From: Myxococcales bacterium
GTDB taxonomy: Bacteria; Myxococcota_A; Polyangia; Fen-1088
DNA: 64,000 nt
Assembly: GCA_022184915.1 (NCBI GenBank)
Contig: JAGTJU010000005.1
Coordinates: 62,001-126,000, forward strand
Reading direction: 5' to 3'
Shown: in pieces, positions 47,534 to 58,187 of the stretch
How positions within the stretch are numbered: the first letter of the stretch is position 1
Layout: each line of letters begins with the position of its first letter
The notes under the pieces: model-generated
Told to the model about the DNA's origin: nothing
Database searches by the model: none
What the model saw: the letters and a program-made list of their open reading frames with translations, nothing else
Program-made: the position numbers and the translations under genes

Positions 47534-48631
47534 GTGAAGCTTCCCCTCCGACAGGTCTTGGACGACGACGGTCAGCCCCTTGGGCCGCTGCCCGAGATCC
47601 CGGATGCGGATCTGAAGCGCCTCTACGAGGGCATGCTGAACGTGCGCCTGGTGGACGAACGTCTACTCAAATTCCAGCGCCAGGGCCGCATCGGGTTTTA
47701 CCTGACCGCTACCGGGGAAGAGGCCACCCACATCGGGCCGACCTATGCGCTGCGGGACGCGGACTGGATCTATCCCTGCTATCGCGAGGTGGGGGCTGCC
47801 TTCTTCCGCGGCTACCCGCTGCGCACGTTTCTCTGCCAGCTGTTCGGGAACGCGGAAGATCCCGTCCGCGGCCGGCAGATGCCCGTTCACCACAGCATTC
47901 GGGCGCTGAATTACGTCTCGATCAGCTCGCCCGTGGGCACGCAGATTCCTCAGGCCGTGGGGATCGCCATGGGCGCCCGCCGGCTCGGCCGCGACGACGT
48001 TTCCCTCGTATACTTCGGCGATGGCGCCACCTCCACGGGCGCGTTTCACGTAGCTTGCAACATGGCGGCCGTGGACAAGGCCCCCGTGCTGTTCTTGTGC
48101 CGGAACAACGGCTGGGCCATTTCCACCCCCCGACAGGGGCAAACCGCCACCCCCACGCTGGCCCAAAAGGCAGTGGCCTACGGCATGCCTGGCGTCTTGG
48201 TGGATGGCAATGACGTGCTGGCTCTCGTGGCAGTCACCCGCGAGGCGGCGGACCGGGCGCGGGCGGGCTTGGGTCCCACGCTCATCGAGGCGCGCACCTA
48301 CCGCATGGGCGCCCACAGCACCTCGGACGATCCCAGCGCCTACCGCGACCCCGACGAGCCCCGCGCCTGGACCCAACACGACCCCATCGTGCGGTTTCGC
48401 AAGTTCCTGGAATCGCGGCATTTGTGGTCGGAGAGCCAGGATCGTGCGTTCCGGGACGCCTTCGAGCGTCGCTTTGCCGAGGCGCTGGCCGAGGCCGAAG
48501 CGGTCCCCGCGCGCCCGCCCCTCGGAAGCCTCTTCGAGGATGTGTTTGCCACGGTCCCCTGGCATCTGGAAGAGCAACGGGCGGACCTCGAAGGTGAGGT
48601 GGCGCGTCACGGCCCGCGGGGCGGTCACTGA
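47534..48631 (+). CDS. 2-oxoacid dehydrogenase E1 component, alpha subunit
   Basis: Thiamine-diphosphate-dependent alpha subunit of a branched-chain or pyruvate dehydrogenase complex, 365 residues. The ThDP/Mg motif is GDGATSTGAFH ending in NNGWAIS (about 162-198). FYLTATGEEATHIG and RTYRMGAHSTSDDPSAYR, with the usual phosphorylation-loop region, are closest to branched-chain E1-alpha proteins. The beta subunit and E2/E3 are not adjacent; the FrzS-like gene follows. It starts with GTG. Confidence 0.9.
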   Translation: MKLPLRQVLDDDGQPLGPLPEIPDADLKRLYEGMLNVRLVDERLLKFQRQGRIGFYLTATGEEATHIGPTYALRDADWIYPCYREVGAAFFRGYPLRTFLCQLFGNAEDPVRGRQMPVHHSIRALNYVSISSPVGTQIPQAVGIAMGARRLGRDDVSLVYFGDGATSTGAFHVACNMAAVDKAPVLFLCRNNGWAISTPRQGQTATPTLAQKAVAYGMPGVLVDGNDVLALVAVTREAADRARAGLGPTLIEARTYRMGAHSTSDDPSAYRDPDEPRAWTQHDPIVRFRKFLESRHLWSESQDRAFRDAFERRFAEALAEAEAVPARPPLGSLFEDVFATVPWHLEEQRADLEGEVARHGPRGGH

Positions 48632-48727
48632 CCCAAGCCCCGCCAGCGAGCGCCGCTCCCCGATGACCACAGGGCGGCATGGACCTAGGATCGGCCCCGA
48701 ATCCGTAGTACGCTCGCAAGTCCTACG

Positions 48728-51621
48728 ATGGCTGATCGCACCCTCCTCTGTGTAGAGCCCGACGAAGCGACTCTGGCGACCATCCGGGAAGCTCTCGCAT
48801 CCCACGGGTTCCAGATCACGAACATCACCAACGGCGAAGAGGCCGTGGCTTGGGGCCGCCAGCACCAGCCCAGCCTCGTCATCGTTTCGGTGGAACCACG
48901 CAAGGTGGGCTATGCCATCTGCAACAAGTTCAAGCGAAGTCCGGAGCTGAAGGACATTCCCCTCATCCTGATCTCGGGCGAAGAGACGCCTCAACAGCTC
49001 GAGCAGCACCGCAAGCTGAAGGTGAAAGCGAACGAGTACCTCGTGAAACCGTTTTCGCCCCAGGAGCTGGTCGACAAGGTGTCGGAGGTGTTCGCGTTGG
49101 ACGAGGCGGGCGGATTCGGCAAGAGCGACGTCGTGGCCATGGGCGAGGGTGACGACGACGATCTGCTGCTCTCATCGGACGTGCTCGAGGAGATCCCCAT
49201 CGGCGACGGAGACATCGTGGAAGACGATCCCGAAGGCAACACGGCCGAGGTTGTGATGGAGGCCGAAGACTACGAAGGCGGAGACTTTTCGCCAGGTGCT
49301 ACGCGGGCGCTGGATGCCGGCGCCCTCGATGTCTTCGACGCCGAAACGGACGCAGCATTCGCCGCCATTCAACGGGAAGCCTCGGCAGCGGCGCCCGGTC
49401 CCGCGCCCTGGGGCAGTGGCGGCGCTTCGTCGTGGAACGCGCAACCTGAACCCGAAGACGACTTGCGGGAGGACGAAGTCGAGGACGCCCTGGCGAAGCT
49501 CTCCGAGTCCGCGACCCGCGCGGGCGGCGCACTCGATGGCGGAAATCTCTTCGCAGCCACCCAAATGCCCACACGGGCCTTGGGCCCTGACGAGGTCGAC
49601 GTAGGCGCCGAGGCCGAGTTTTCGGGTTTCGAGGGATCGTCCGTGGATGCGGCGAGCCGGGTGCCCACGTCGCGGCCTGCCACGCCTCTGCCCCCCTCCC
49701 TCCCCCGTCCTCCGTCGCCCTTCGACGACGACGACGACGAACCCACGGGCGGACCCATCCTGGCGATGGAGGCCGCCCCGGGCGAGGCAAGCCCCGCGTA
49801 CCCCGCCTTCGAGCTGCCAGGCTTTGCGTTGTCAGACTCCCAGGGCGCCGACCCCGGCCCCGCCGCGGCGGACGAGTCCGGAGGCGAACTTGCCCCGATC
49901 TTCCCGGACGCGCCGCTCGGGTACGTCCCCCAAACCTCCGAGCTCGCCTCCTCGGACGAAGCGGCGCGTCTGCGGGACGAGCTTGCAGCGCTCGAACCTC
50001 TTCGCCAGCAATGGGAGCCCCTCCGGAACCAGCTGGCTGCCGCCGAGAGCGAGCTCGAAGCGCTCCGGGAGGAGCGCGCGGCTCACGAGGCGGTCAAGGC
50101 GGAGCTTCACGAGCTGCGCCTCGATCGTGATCGCGTGATCGCGGAGCGCGACCAACTCTCGCGCGAGGTGGACGACATCAAGAGCCGTCCACAAGCCCCC
50201 GGTTCGGCACGCGACCGCGAGATCCTGAGCCTGCGCGAGGTGATCAACAAAAAAGAGCGCGACCTGCTCGACCTGCGCGATCAACTCGACGGCAAAGAGC
50301 GGCAGATCCTCGACCACAAGGATCGCATCCGGGAAAACGAACGCGCCCGGCGCGACATGGAGGACAAGAATCTCGCCCTCGAGCGAGCCTTGATGGAGGC
50401 CAACGAGCGGGTCGAAGCGGTCACCTCTGACAAACAAAAAGGGGTCGAGCGCGAAAAGGCCCTCAAGGCACGGCTCGACGATGCCCACGTCGAGATTCAA
50501 AAGGCCCACGACGAAGTCGAAACGCTGAAAAAGCGCGGCGCCGCCACCGAAGAGCGGCTCCGGACCGAGATGGATCGGCTTCGCGGAGAACTCGAGGGCC
50601 GGATCCTCGAGATGGAGGACACGCACCGCAACGAGCTCGCTCAGGCAGCCGAAGAGCGGGCTCATGCCGAGGGCGCCCTCGAGCAAGAGCACCACGACGC
50701 CCTCAGCCGCATGCGGGTGGCCCACGCGGCCGAGCTGGAGAGCACGCAGCGTAAGGCGGCTGATGACCTCGCTGCGCTCGACGATCGCCTGCAGGGCGAG
50801 CTCGTCCGCCTGCGCAAGGACCACGACAAGTCCGTGGCGTCCCTCAAGGAAGAGCACACGCTGCAGCTCGCCGCCGAGCGGGAGGCCCACCAGACCGCAC
50901 TCGACGCCAAAGAGCGCGACCACCGCAACGAGATCCTCGGCATGCGGCGCCGCCAGGAAGACGAGCTGCGTGCTGCCGAGGAGCGCCGCCAACGAGAGCT
51001 CGCGGACGCGGACATGCGATTCAAGGTCGAGCTGGATGCGGCAGAAAACCGCCGCCGCGGCGACCTTCAGATTCGCGACGAGCAGCACAATTCCCAGGTG
51101 GCGGAGATGGACCGCCGCCACTTCGAGCAAAAGACCCAAGCCGCCGAACGCCACCGGGCGGAGATGGACGATGCCCTCGCCCGCGTGGCCCGGGCCGAGG
51201 GAGACTTGGCAGCTCGCACGGAAGAGCTTTCAGAGGCACACCGGCGCATGGGAGGTCTCGAAGCCGACCTCGACGCCGCCCGCGCCGACCTCCGCGATCG
51301 CGAGGTCAAGCTCTCTCAGGCCAACCTCAAGCTGCTCGAGGTGGAAAACAAGAACACGCAATACGAAGAGCAGATCATGCGCTCGTACCAGCGCATGCGC
51401 AGCGACGACAAGACCATCGACAAGGCCAAACGAGCCCTGGCCGTGGCCTTGTCTCTGCTCGAAGAGCGCGGACTGGCCCAGGGGGCAGTCTCCTCGGTCG
51501 TTTCGCCCGTGCAGGAGCACAGCACGGCCACGGGTCTCGAAGCGGTGGGGCAAGAGCCCGTTGAACCCGAAGACGTCGAAACACCCATCATCATCGACGC
51601 CACAGGGGAAGGGGGCGCGAG

Positions 51622-51625
<4 letters not shown>
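48728..51625 (+). CDS. FrzS-like protein: pseudo-receiver plus long coiled coil
   Basis: 965 residues. The N-terminal receiver-like domain (about 5-120) follows Myxococcus FrzS, including [15 protein letters not shown]. The strand that normally carries the phospho-acceptor reads [13 protein letters not shown], so the Asp is missing and phosphorylation is unlikely. Residues 125-400 are an acidic, Pro-rich linker with poly-Asp (DDDDDEP). Residues 415-930 are a continuous heptad coiled coil. FrzS is a polar protein controlling type IV pilus motility in Myxococcus; orthology is inferred from architecture. The stop overlaps the CTG proposed as the hflX start. Confidence 0.85.
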
Positions 51626-53316
<1,691 letters not shown>

Positions 53317-53322
53317 TCTCGC

Positions 53323-54057
53323 TTACTCCTCGTCCGCGGGCCGTGCGAGCACCTTGATCTTTCCGGCTTCGACGGACACCTCGAGCTGCGCACGCTGGGC
53401 TCCTGCCGTCGCGAGCACCCGCTCGATCTGGGGGCGAAGCTTGCGTGACAGCTCGTCGAGGGTCCGGGCCGGCCGGCTGTCGCCCACCTCGCCCCGCGCC
53501 TGCAGGTACTGCTCGTAGAACGCCCGAAGCTGCGCGTCCGTGACGCCTGGCACCTGGGGGCGCTCGATGGGGGGCTTTGCGGACGCCACCGCTTCGCCTC
53601 GGGCTTGCTTTTGCGCCACGAGCCGATTCTGACGCGCCACGAAGGCCTTGACGCGGGAGGCAGGCACTCCCATCGCCCGCGCCTGCTCCTCCGTGATGGC
53701 ACCGGCCGTTTCCGCGAGATGGCGCTGCACCTTGGCCAGGTCGCGCTGGTAGGTCCCTTGCTCGATCTCGCGCTCGACCCGGTTCCAGTACGCGGTGTAC
53801 GTGACCCACCTCTGTAGTAGTGACTGGTAGCGAAAGCGAAGCGTGGACTTTCCAATGACCACCTGCTGCATCTGAACGATGAGCCGGTTCATCTCGCGCC
53901 GAGGCACGAGCGGAGGCTGTTTTTCCACGCCCGAAAAGAACGACTCGTACAGGGCTTTGAGCCGATCGAAGCGCTTCTCCATGCCTTCGATCTGCGTTTC
54001 GAGCGCCTCGGCATCTGCTTCCAGGGGGTTTGGCGGACGCTTCTTCACGAGCTCCAT
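53323..54057 (-). CDS. coiled-coil protein of the MXAN_5187-like family
   Basis: 244 residues, soluble and mostly helical. The N-terminal coiled-coil (LEADAEALETQIEGMEKRFDR) is followed by a conserved WVTYTAYWNRVEREIEQGTY segment. After a Lys/Arg-rich linker comes a C-terminal domain (VTDAQLRAFYEQYLQARGE, then LEVSVEAGKIKVLARP). This resembles a family known mainly from myxobacteria (MXAN_5187 C-terminal domain); function unknown. The ATG at 54057 (MELVKKRPP) was taken; an upstream ATG at 54090 would add 11 residues. It converges with hflX. Confidence 0.68.
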   Translation of the reverse strand: MELVKKRPPNPLEADAEALETQIEGMEKRFDRLKALYESFFSGVEKQPPLVPRREMNRLIVQMQQVVIGKSTLRFRYQSLLQRWVTYTAYWNRVEREIEQGTYQRDLAKVQRHLAETAGAITEEQARAMGVPASRVKAFVARQNRLVAQKQARGEAVASAKPPIERPQVPGVTDAQLRAFYEQYLQARGEVGDSRPARTLDELSRKLRPQIERVLATAGAQRAQLEVSVEAGKIKVLARPADEE

Positions 54058-54119
54058 TGTAAGGCCAGTGGCCAGGGACCGAAAACGCATGCCGCAGCCC
54101 TGGGCGGAGGCCACATTTT

Positions 54120-54935
54120 GTGCGATACGGTTCAGTCGTGCCGCTCCGCCGTCGCCTCCTTTCTCTGAGCTCGATGCCACTGCCAGCGTGGGCGGTGTTG
54201 GCCGTGCTGGCGTGTCAAACGGCCTGCGTCAGGGAAGGCGAGCAGCTCGAAGCGAAAGGCAACCTGCTTCTACGGCAGCGCAGCGTGGCAGGGGCGCTCC
54301 AGTGTTTTCGAGCGGCGGCGAAGGCCCGTCCGAACGACCACCGCACTTGGCTTCGCCTTGGCCACGCCCTCTTTCACGCGCAGCGCTTCTCGGAAGCCGA
54401 GACCGCTTACGCACGCGCACGGACGCAGGCACCCGATCCGTGCGAAGCGGAGCGATCCCTGGCTCAGCTTCTCGTACGTGTCGGACGAGTGGCCGACGCC
54501 GAAGCGGCTCTGTTCTCCTGCTTGACGCGGAAGCCGCTCGACCACGACGCCCGCCAGGCCCTTGGCCTGATTCGTCTCGAGCGGGGCGACCTGGCCTCCG
54601 CGGCCGCCGCGTTCGACGCCGTCCTGGAGACGCGCCCCCGCCACGCCGCCGCCTTGTACGCGCGGGGACGCGTTGCGCTTCACCAAGGCCAGCTCGGACA
54701 AGCCGAGGATCTCTTCGACCGCCTCACGCGGGCGTTCCCCCGCCGCCCCTACGGTGCTTACGGACGCGCCCTCGTCGCGTCCCGGCGTGGGGCCTGGGAC
54801 ACCGCCTGTGAAGCTCTCGAGGAAGCCCGCGCGCGAGGCCTGGGACGCGCGGGCCTCGTACGGGCGCGCGCCGACCGCCAATTTGGTTCGCTCGATCGCC
54901 TCCGCTGTCTCGCGCCGCCCCGGGGTGAGGGATGA
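54120..54935 (+). CDS. TPR-repeat lipoprotein
   Basis: 271 residues starting with GTG at 54120, preceded by GGAGG nine bases upstream. A signal peptide with basic n-region (PLRRRLLSLSS) ends at the lipobox AVLAC (Cys32). The rest consists of five to six TPR-like helix pairs (for example AALQCFRAAAKARPNDHRTW, FSEAETAYARARTQAPD, HAAALYARGRVALHQGQLGQ), a protein-protein interaction scaffold. It overlaps rseP by 4 bases, so it is cotranscribed with the intramembrane protease and may present or assemble envelope proteins. Confidence 0.78.
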   Translation: MRYGSVVPLRRRLLSLSSMPLPAWAVLAVLACQTACVREGEQLEAKGNLLLRQRSVAGALQCFRAAAKARPNDHRTWLRLGHALFHAQRFSEAETAYARARTQAPDPCEAERSLAQLLVRVGRVADAEAALFSCLTRKPLDHDARQALGLIRLERGDLASAAAAFDAVLETRPRHAAALYARGRVALHQGQLGQAEDLFDRLTRAFPRRPYGAYGRALVASRRGAWDTACEALEEARARGLGRAGLVRARADRQFGSLDRLRCLAPPRGEG

Positions 54936-56590
54936 CGCTCGGGTTCTGGGTCGCAGCAGCCGTGCTCCTTCTGGGGGTGCTCATCCTCGTTCACGAGCTT
55001 GGACACTTCCTCTTTGCGAAGATTTTTGGCGTGAAGGTGCTGCGTTTTTCCTTGGGCTTCGGACCCAAGTTGCTCGCCTTCAACGCGGGCGGAACGGAGT
55101 ACCGGCTCTCCCTCGTGCCGCTCGGCGGCTACGTGCGCTTGCTGGGGGAAGATCCCGGAGAGACGGTCCCCGAGATCGATGAAGATCGCACCCTCTTGTC
55201 GAAGCCTCTGTGGCAACGCTACGCCGTGGTGGTCGCGGGCCCCGCGTTCAACCTGCTTTTGCCGATCTTCATCTACTTCGTCCACTTCTTTGGCCACGCC
55301 ACCGTGCTGCCGCCCACGATCGGCACGGTCCTTCCTCACATGCCCGCGGCCGAAGCGGGCCTGCTGCCTGGTGACCACGTCGAGGCGATCGATGGCGAAC
55401 CCATTGCCTCGTGGGAAGAGCTCGAGAACACGATCGCCGAGAACCCCGACGAGACGCTTCGCTTGCTGATCAAGCGCGACACCCACCGCGAAGAGCGAGA
55501 CCTACGCCCCATCAAGCTCGAACGGCGAGGCGCCTTTCGGTTTCGCGAAACGGTCGGCCTGGTGGGGATCTCGCCTCGCTTCCATCTTCCAGAGACGGGC
55601 ATCCTCGATCTGTCCTCGCCTGCGGCCCAGGCTGGGCTTCGCACCTTCGATCTGGTCACGTCGGTCAACGGCAAGCCCGTGACTTACTGGGCGGAGCTCG
55701 AGCGGGCGGTTCGCAACGTGGGGGCTTCACCGCTGCGGCTCACGTACCTGCGGGGCGCGCAATCGGCCCTGCCCTTCGCCCACGTGGGCGTGCAATCACC
55801 CGGCACGGCCGTGGTCATTCCCCGCCCCGTCTTCCTCGAGGCCGGCAAGCGCAACTACGAAACGGGGCTCCTGTCTTCGGAGCTCTTCGTTTATGCCGTC
55901 GAGCCGGGCAGCCCGGCCGACAAGATCGGCATTCGCCATGGCGATCAGCTTCTCACGCTCGATGAAGAGCCCATTTTGCACTGGGCGCAGCTCGCACAGA
56001 AGCTGGCCTCCGCACCTTCGCGCCGCTTCACGATCACGTGGGTGTCCCCGGGTGGCACCCACCACGCATCCACCTTCAAACAAGAGCTGCGGCCCCCCGT
56101 CGACGCGTACCGCCGCGGAGAGGATCGCCTGGTGTTCGGCGCTGAAAGCCGGCGCGCCTGGCGCACGGCCGATCCCGTCCCCATCAAGAACCGCTTTACC
56201 TACGCCGTGAACCACGCCTTCACCCGAACGGGGCAGCTCGTGGTCGCGATGGGACAAGGGTTCTTCGAGATCGTCCGGGGCCGTGTCCCGCTCTCGAGCC
56301 TGGGCGGCCCCATCACGATAGGCTACGTGGCCGGCGTTGCGGCAGAACAGGGGCTCGACCAGTATCTTTGGCTCTTGGCCCTGCTCTCGATCAACATTGG
56401 CCTGCTCAACTTCTTGCCCGTACCCATCCTCGACGGCGGCTTGTTGGTGTTCTTCACGATCGAGCTTCTCAAAGGGCGACCGCCTTCGCGGCGCGCCCGT
56501 GAAGTGGCCTCATACGTGGGGCTGGCCGCGGTGGTGGTCTTGATGGCCTTTGCCCTGAAGAACGACGTGGTTCGCTTCTTGCTCGAGTAG
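54932..56590 (+). CDS. rseP: site-2 intramembrane metalloprotease RseP with three PDZ domains
   Basis: 552 residues, inner membrane. HELGH (21-25) near the N-terminus is the zinc site and LNFLPVPILDGG near the C-terminus carries the third ligand. Between them three PDZ-like modules occur (LPHMPAAEAGLLPGDHVEAI, SPAAQAGLRTFDLVTSVNG, EPGSPADKIGIRHGDQLLTL); E. coli RseP (about 450 residues) has two. The family cleaves anti-sigma factors after a first cut by another protease. Neighbours: TPR lipoprotein upstream, tsaB 4 bases downstream. Confidence 0.93.
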   Translation: MTLGFWVAAAVLLLGVLILVHELGHFLFAKIFGVKVLRFSLGFGPKLLAFNAGGTEYRLSLVPLGGYVRLLGEDPGETVPEIDEDRTLLSKPLWQRYAVVVAGPAFNLLLPIFIYFVHFFGHATVLPPTIGTVLPHMPAAEAGLLPGDHVEAIDGEPIASWEELENTIAENPDETLRLLIKRDTHREERDLRPIKLERRGAFRFRETVGLVGISPRFHLPETGILDLSSPAAQAGLRTFDLVTSVNGKPVTYWAELERAVRNVGASPLRLTYLRGAQSALPFAHVGVQSPGTAVVIPRPVFLEAGKRNYETGLLSSELFVYAVEPGSPADKIGIRHGDQLLTLDEEPILHWAQLAQKLASAPSRRFTITWVSPGGTHHASTFKQELRPPVDAYRRGEDRLVFGAESRRAWRTADPVPIKNRFTYAVNHAFTRTGQLVVAMGQGFFEIVRGRVPLSSLGGPITIGYVAGVAAEQGLDQYLWLLALLSINIGLLNFLPVPILDGGLLVFFTIELLKGRPPSRRAREVASYVGLAAVVVLMAFALKNDVVRFLLE

Positions 56591-56594
56591 CACC

Positions 56595-57320
56595 TTGTCC
56601 TCACCCCCATCCCCAGATCGTCTCGTGCCGGCTCTCGCGATCGAGACCTCGACACGAACGGCGCGCGTTGCGCTCGTCGATGCACGGGGCGAGATGACTG
56701 GCGAGGCCACACGAACCGCAGATCGTCATTCGGCCAACCTGCTGGCGATGTGCGACGAGCTGTTCCGCGCCGCAGGGCTGACGCCGCGCGATCTCCGGCT
56801 CATCACCTGTGGGGCAGGACCAGGCAGCTTCACCGGGCTTCGGGTGGGCCTGGCGATTGCCAAAGGCCTTGCGCTCCCGTTTGGAACGCCCCTCGTCATG
56901 ATCTCGTCGCTCGAGATCCTGGCGCACGATCTGGCGGAAGCGGCGCCCTCGTCCGAGCAGCTGCTGCCGCTGCTCGATGCCGGAAAGGGTGAGCTGCACG
57001 CGCAGCTCTTCGTGCGTCGCGCGGGCGCCCTCGCAGCCGAAGGTGCGGCGTGGCGCCTCACGCCCCCTTCGCTGGTGGCGCACCTCCAGGCCAACCCCCT
57101 CTTGGTGGCGGGAGGGCCGGGGGCCGACCGGTTTACCGAACTGACCAACGCGCTACCCGCCTCTGCGCTTTTGTCCGGCCTCGCCGGACCCCGCGCCCGC
57201 ACCCTCTTCGGCCGCGCCATCGAAGCGGCTCGGCGCGGCGATCTGGCTGACGTGGCGCGCGCAGCCCCCGTCTATGGCCGCTTGCCCGACATCACGCAGC
57301 CCCGGCAGCGCCCCCCCTGA
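56595..57320 (+). CDS. tsaB: tRNA threonylcarbamoyladenosine protein TsaB
   Basis: Part of the complex that makes t6A37 in ANN-decoding tRNAs, partner of TsaD. 241 residues with the ASKHA-fold start LAIETSTRTARVALVD, and the TsaB pattern HSANLLAMCDELFRAAGL and CGAGPGSFTGLRVGLAIAKGLAL. It starts with TTG at 56595, four bases after rseP; GTG at 56625 is an alternative. It lacks the metal-binding residues of TsaD, as expected. Confidence 0.92.
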   Translation: MSSPPSPDRLVPALAIETSTRTARVALVDARGEMTGEATRTADRHSANLLAMCDELFRAAGLTPRDLRLITCGAGPGSFTGLRVGLAIAKGLALPFGTPLVMISSLEILAHDLAEAAPSSEQLLPLLDAGKGELHAQLFVRRAGALAAEGAAWRLTPPSLVAHLQANPLLVAGGPGADRFTELTNALPASALLSGLAGPRARTLFGRAIEAARRGDLADVARAAPVYGRLPDITQPRQRPP

Positions 57321-57388
57321 ACCACGGGAAAGCCGGGCTGGCAGAGCCCATGCGCCCGTTTGTCGTTTCTTCCACCGGGCGGCGCTGA

Positions 57389-57394
57389 TAGACT
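57389..57394 (+). promoter_or_regulatory. -10 element of the DUF465-type gene
   Basis: TAGACT predicts a start near 57401, giving a 14-base leader that carries GGAGG before the ATG at 57415. Confidence 0.35.
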
Positions 57395-57414
57395 GGCCAA
57401 AACGGAGGTGCTCG

Positions 57415-57630
57415 ATGGGGAACGCGCAGAGCGCGAAAACCGAACGAACGGAAGACACCAACGATGAAGTGCAGAAGCTTCGGGAACAGCACGGCGAGCT
57501 CAAAAAGCAGCTCGAAACGCTGAACCGGCACATCTGCCTCACCCCTGCCGAGCAACTCGAAAGCGCTCGTTTGAAAAAAGAGAAGCTCTTGCTCAAGGAT
57601 CGCATAGCGGCCTTGGGTGGCTCGGTCTGA
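57415..57630 (+). CDS. DUF465/YdcH-type small coiled-coil protein
   Basis: 71 residues. The helix-loop-helix pattern EVQKLREQHGELKKQLETLN ... ARLKKEKLLLKDRIAAL is that of the DUF465 (YdcH) family, which forms a short antiparallel coiled coil. Function unknown. GGAGG stands 6 bases before the ATG. No membrane or export signal. Confidence 0.78.
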   Translation: MGNAQSAKTERTEDTNDEVQKLREQHGELKKQLETLNRHICLTPAEQLESARLKKEKLLLKDRIAALGGSV

Positions 57631-57675
57631 AGGGCACTGCGCCTGGCTCAGGTGCCCAAAACCTGAGCGCCGAAA

Positions 57676-58179
57676 ATGCCACCTTCTTCGAAGCCAGAGA
57701 TGTCCGCTGCCCAGCTTGAGCGGCTGAGGCAGTCGGGGCTTCGTATCGATGCCGAGGGGCGTTTCTGGCATGAAGGGGCGCTCGTCGAGCACGAAGGTAC
57801 ACGGCGGGCGTTCTCACGCTGGCTCGATCGGCTCGCCGAACCCGATGGGCGCTATATCCTCCGTCTCGACGAAACGCGATACGCCTACGTCGACGTGGAC
57901 GACACGCCGTTGGTGGTCCGCACGCTTCGGTGGATCGAACCAGACCCACGGCCTCTCCTGTCGCTTTCGGATGGCACCGAAGAAAGGCTCGATCCCGCAT
58001 CCCTGACCTTCGACGACGGGGGTGTGTTGCGTACCTGGGTGAGAGCGGGACGTCTCGAAGCTCGGCTCTCGACCGCGGCCACGAGTGCGCTGGCCGCAGT
58101 CATCGACATGCACGGCGACGAGCCGGTGCTTCGCCTGCCAGGGCAAGCCCGCCACCCTCTCCGCCGGCGCCAACGGTAG
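57676..58179 (+). CDS. DUF1285-like protein
   Basis: 167 residues, soluble, beta-rich. The pattern GRFWHEGALVEHEG ... FSRWLDRLAEPDGRYILRLDETRYAYVDVDDTP resembles DUF1285 proteins, which have a tandem split-barrel fold of unknown role. The family match is by eye only. It ends in a basic tail (RHPLRRRQR) and converges with the kinase gene, eight bases away. Confidence 0.6.
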   Translation: MPPSSKPEMSAAQLERLRQSGLRIDAEGRFWHEGALVEHEGTRRAFSRWLDRLAEPDGRYILRLDETRYAYVDVDDTPLVVRTLRWIEPDPRPLLSLSDGTEERLDPASLTFDDGGVLRTWVRAGRLEARLSTAATSALAAVIDMHGDEPVLRLPGQARHPLRRRQR

Positions 58180-58187
58180 CCGGACCG

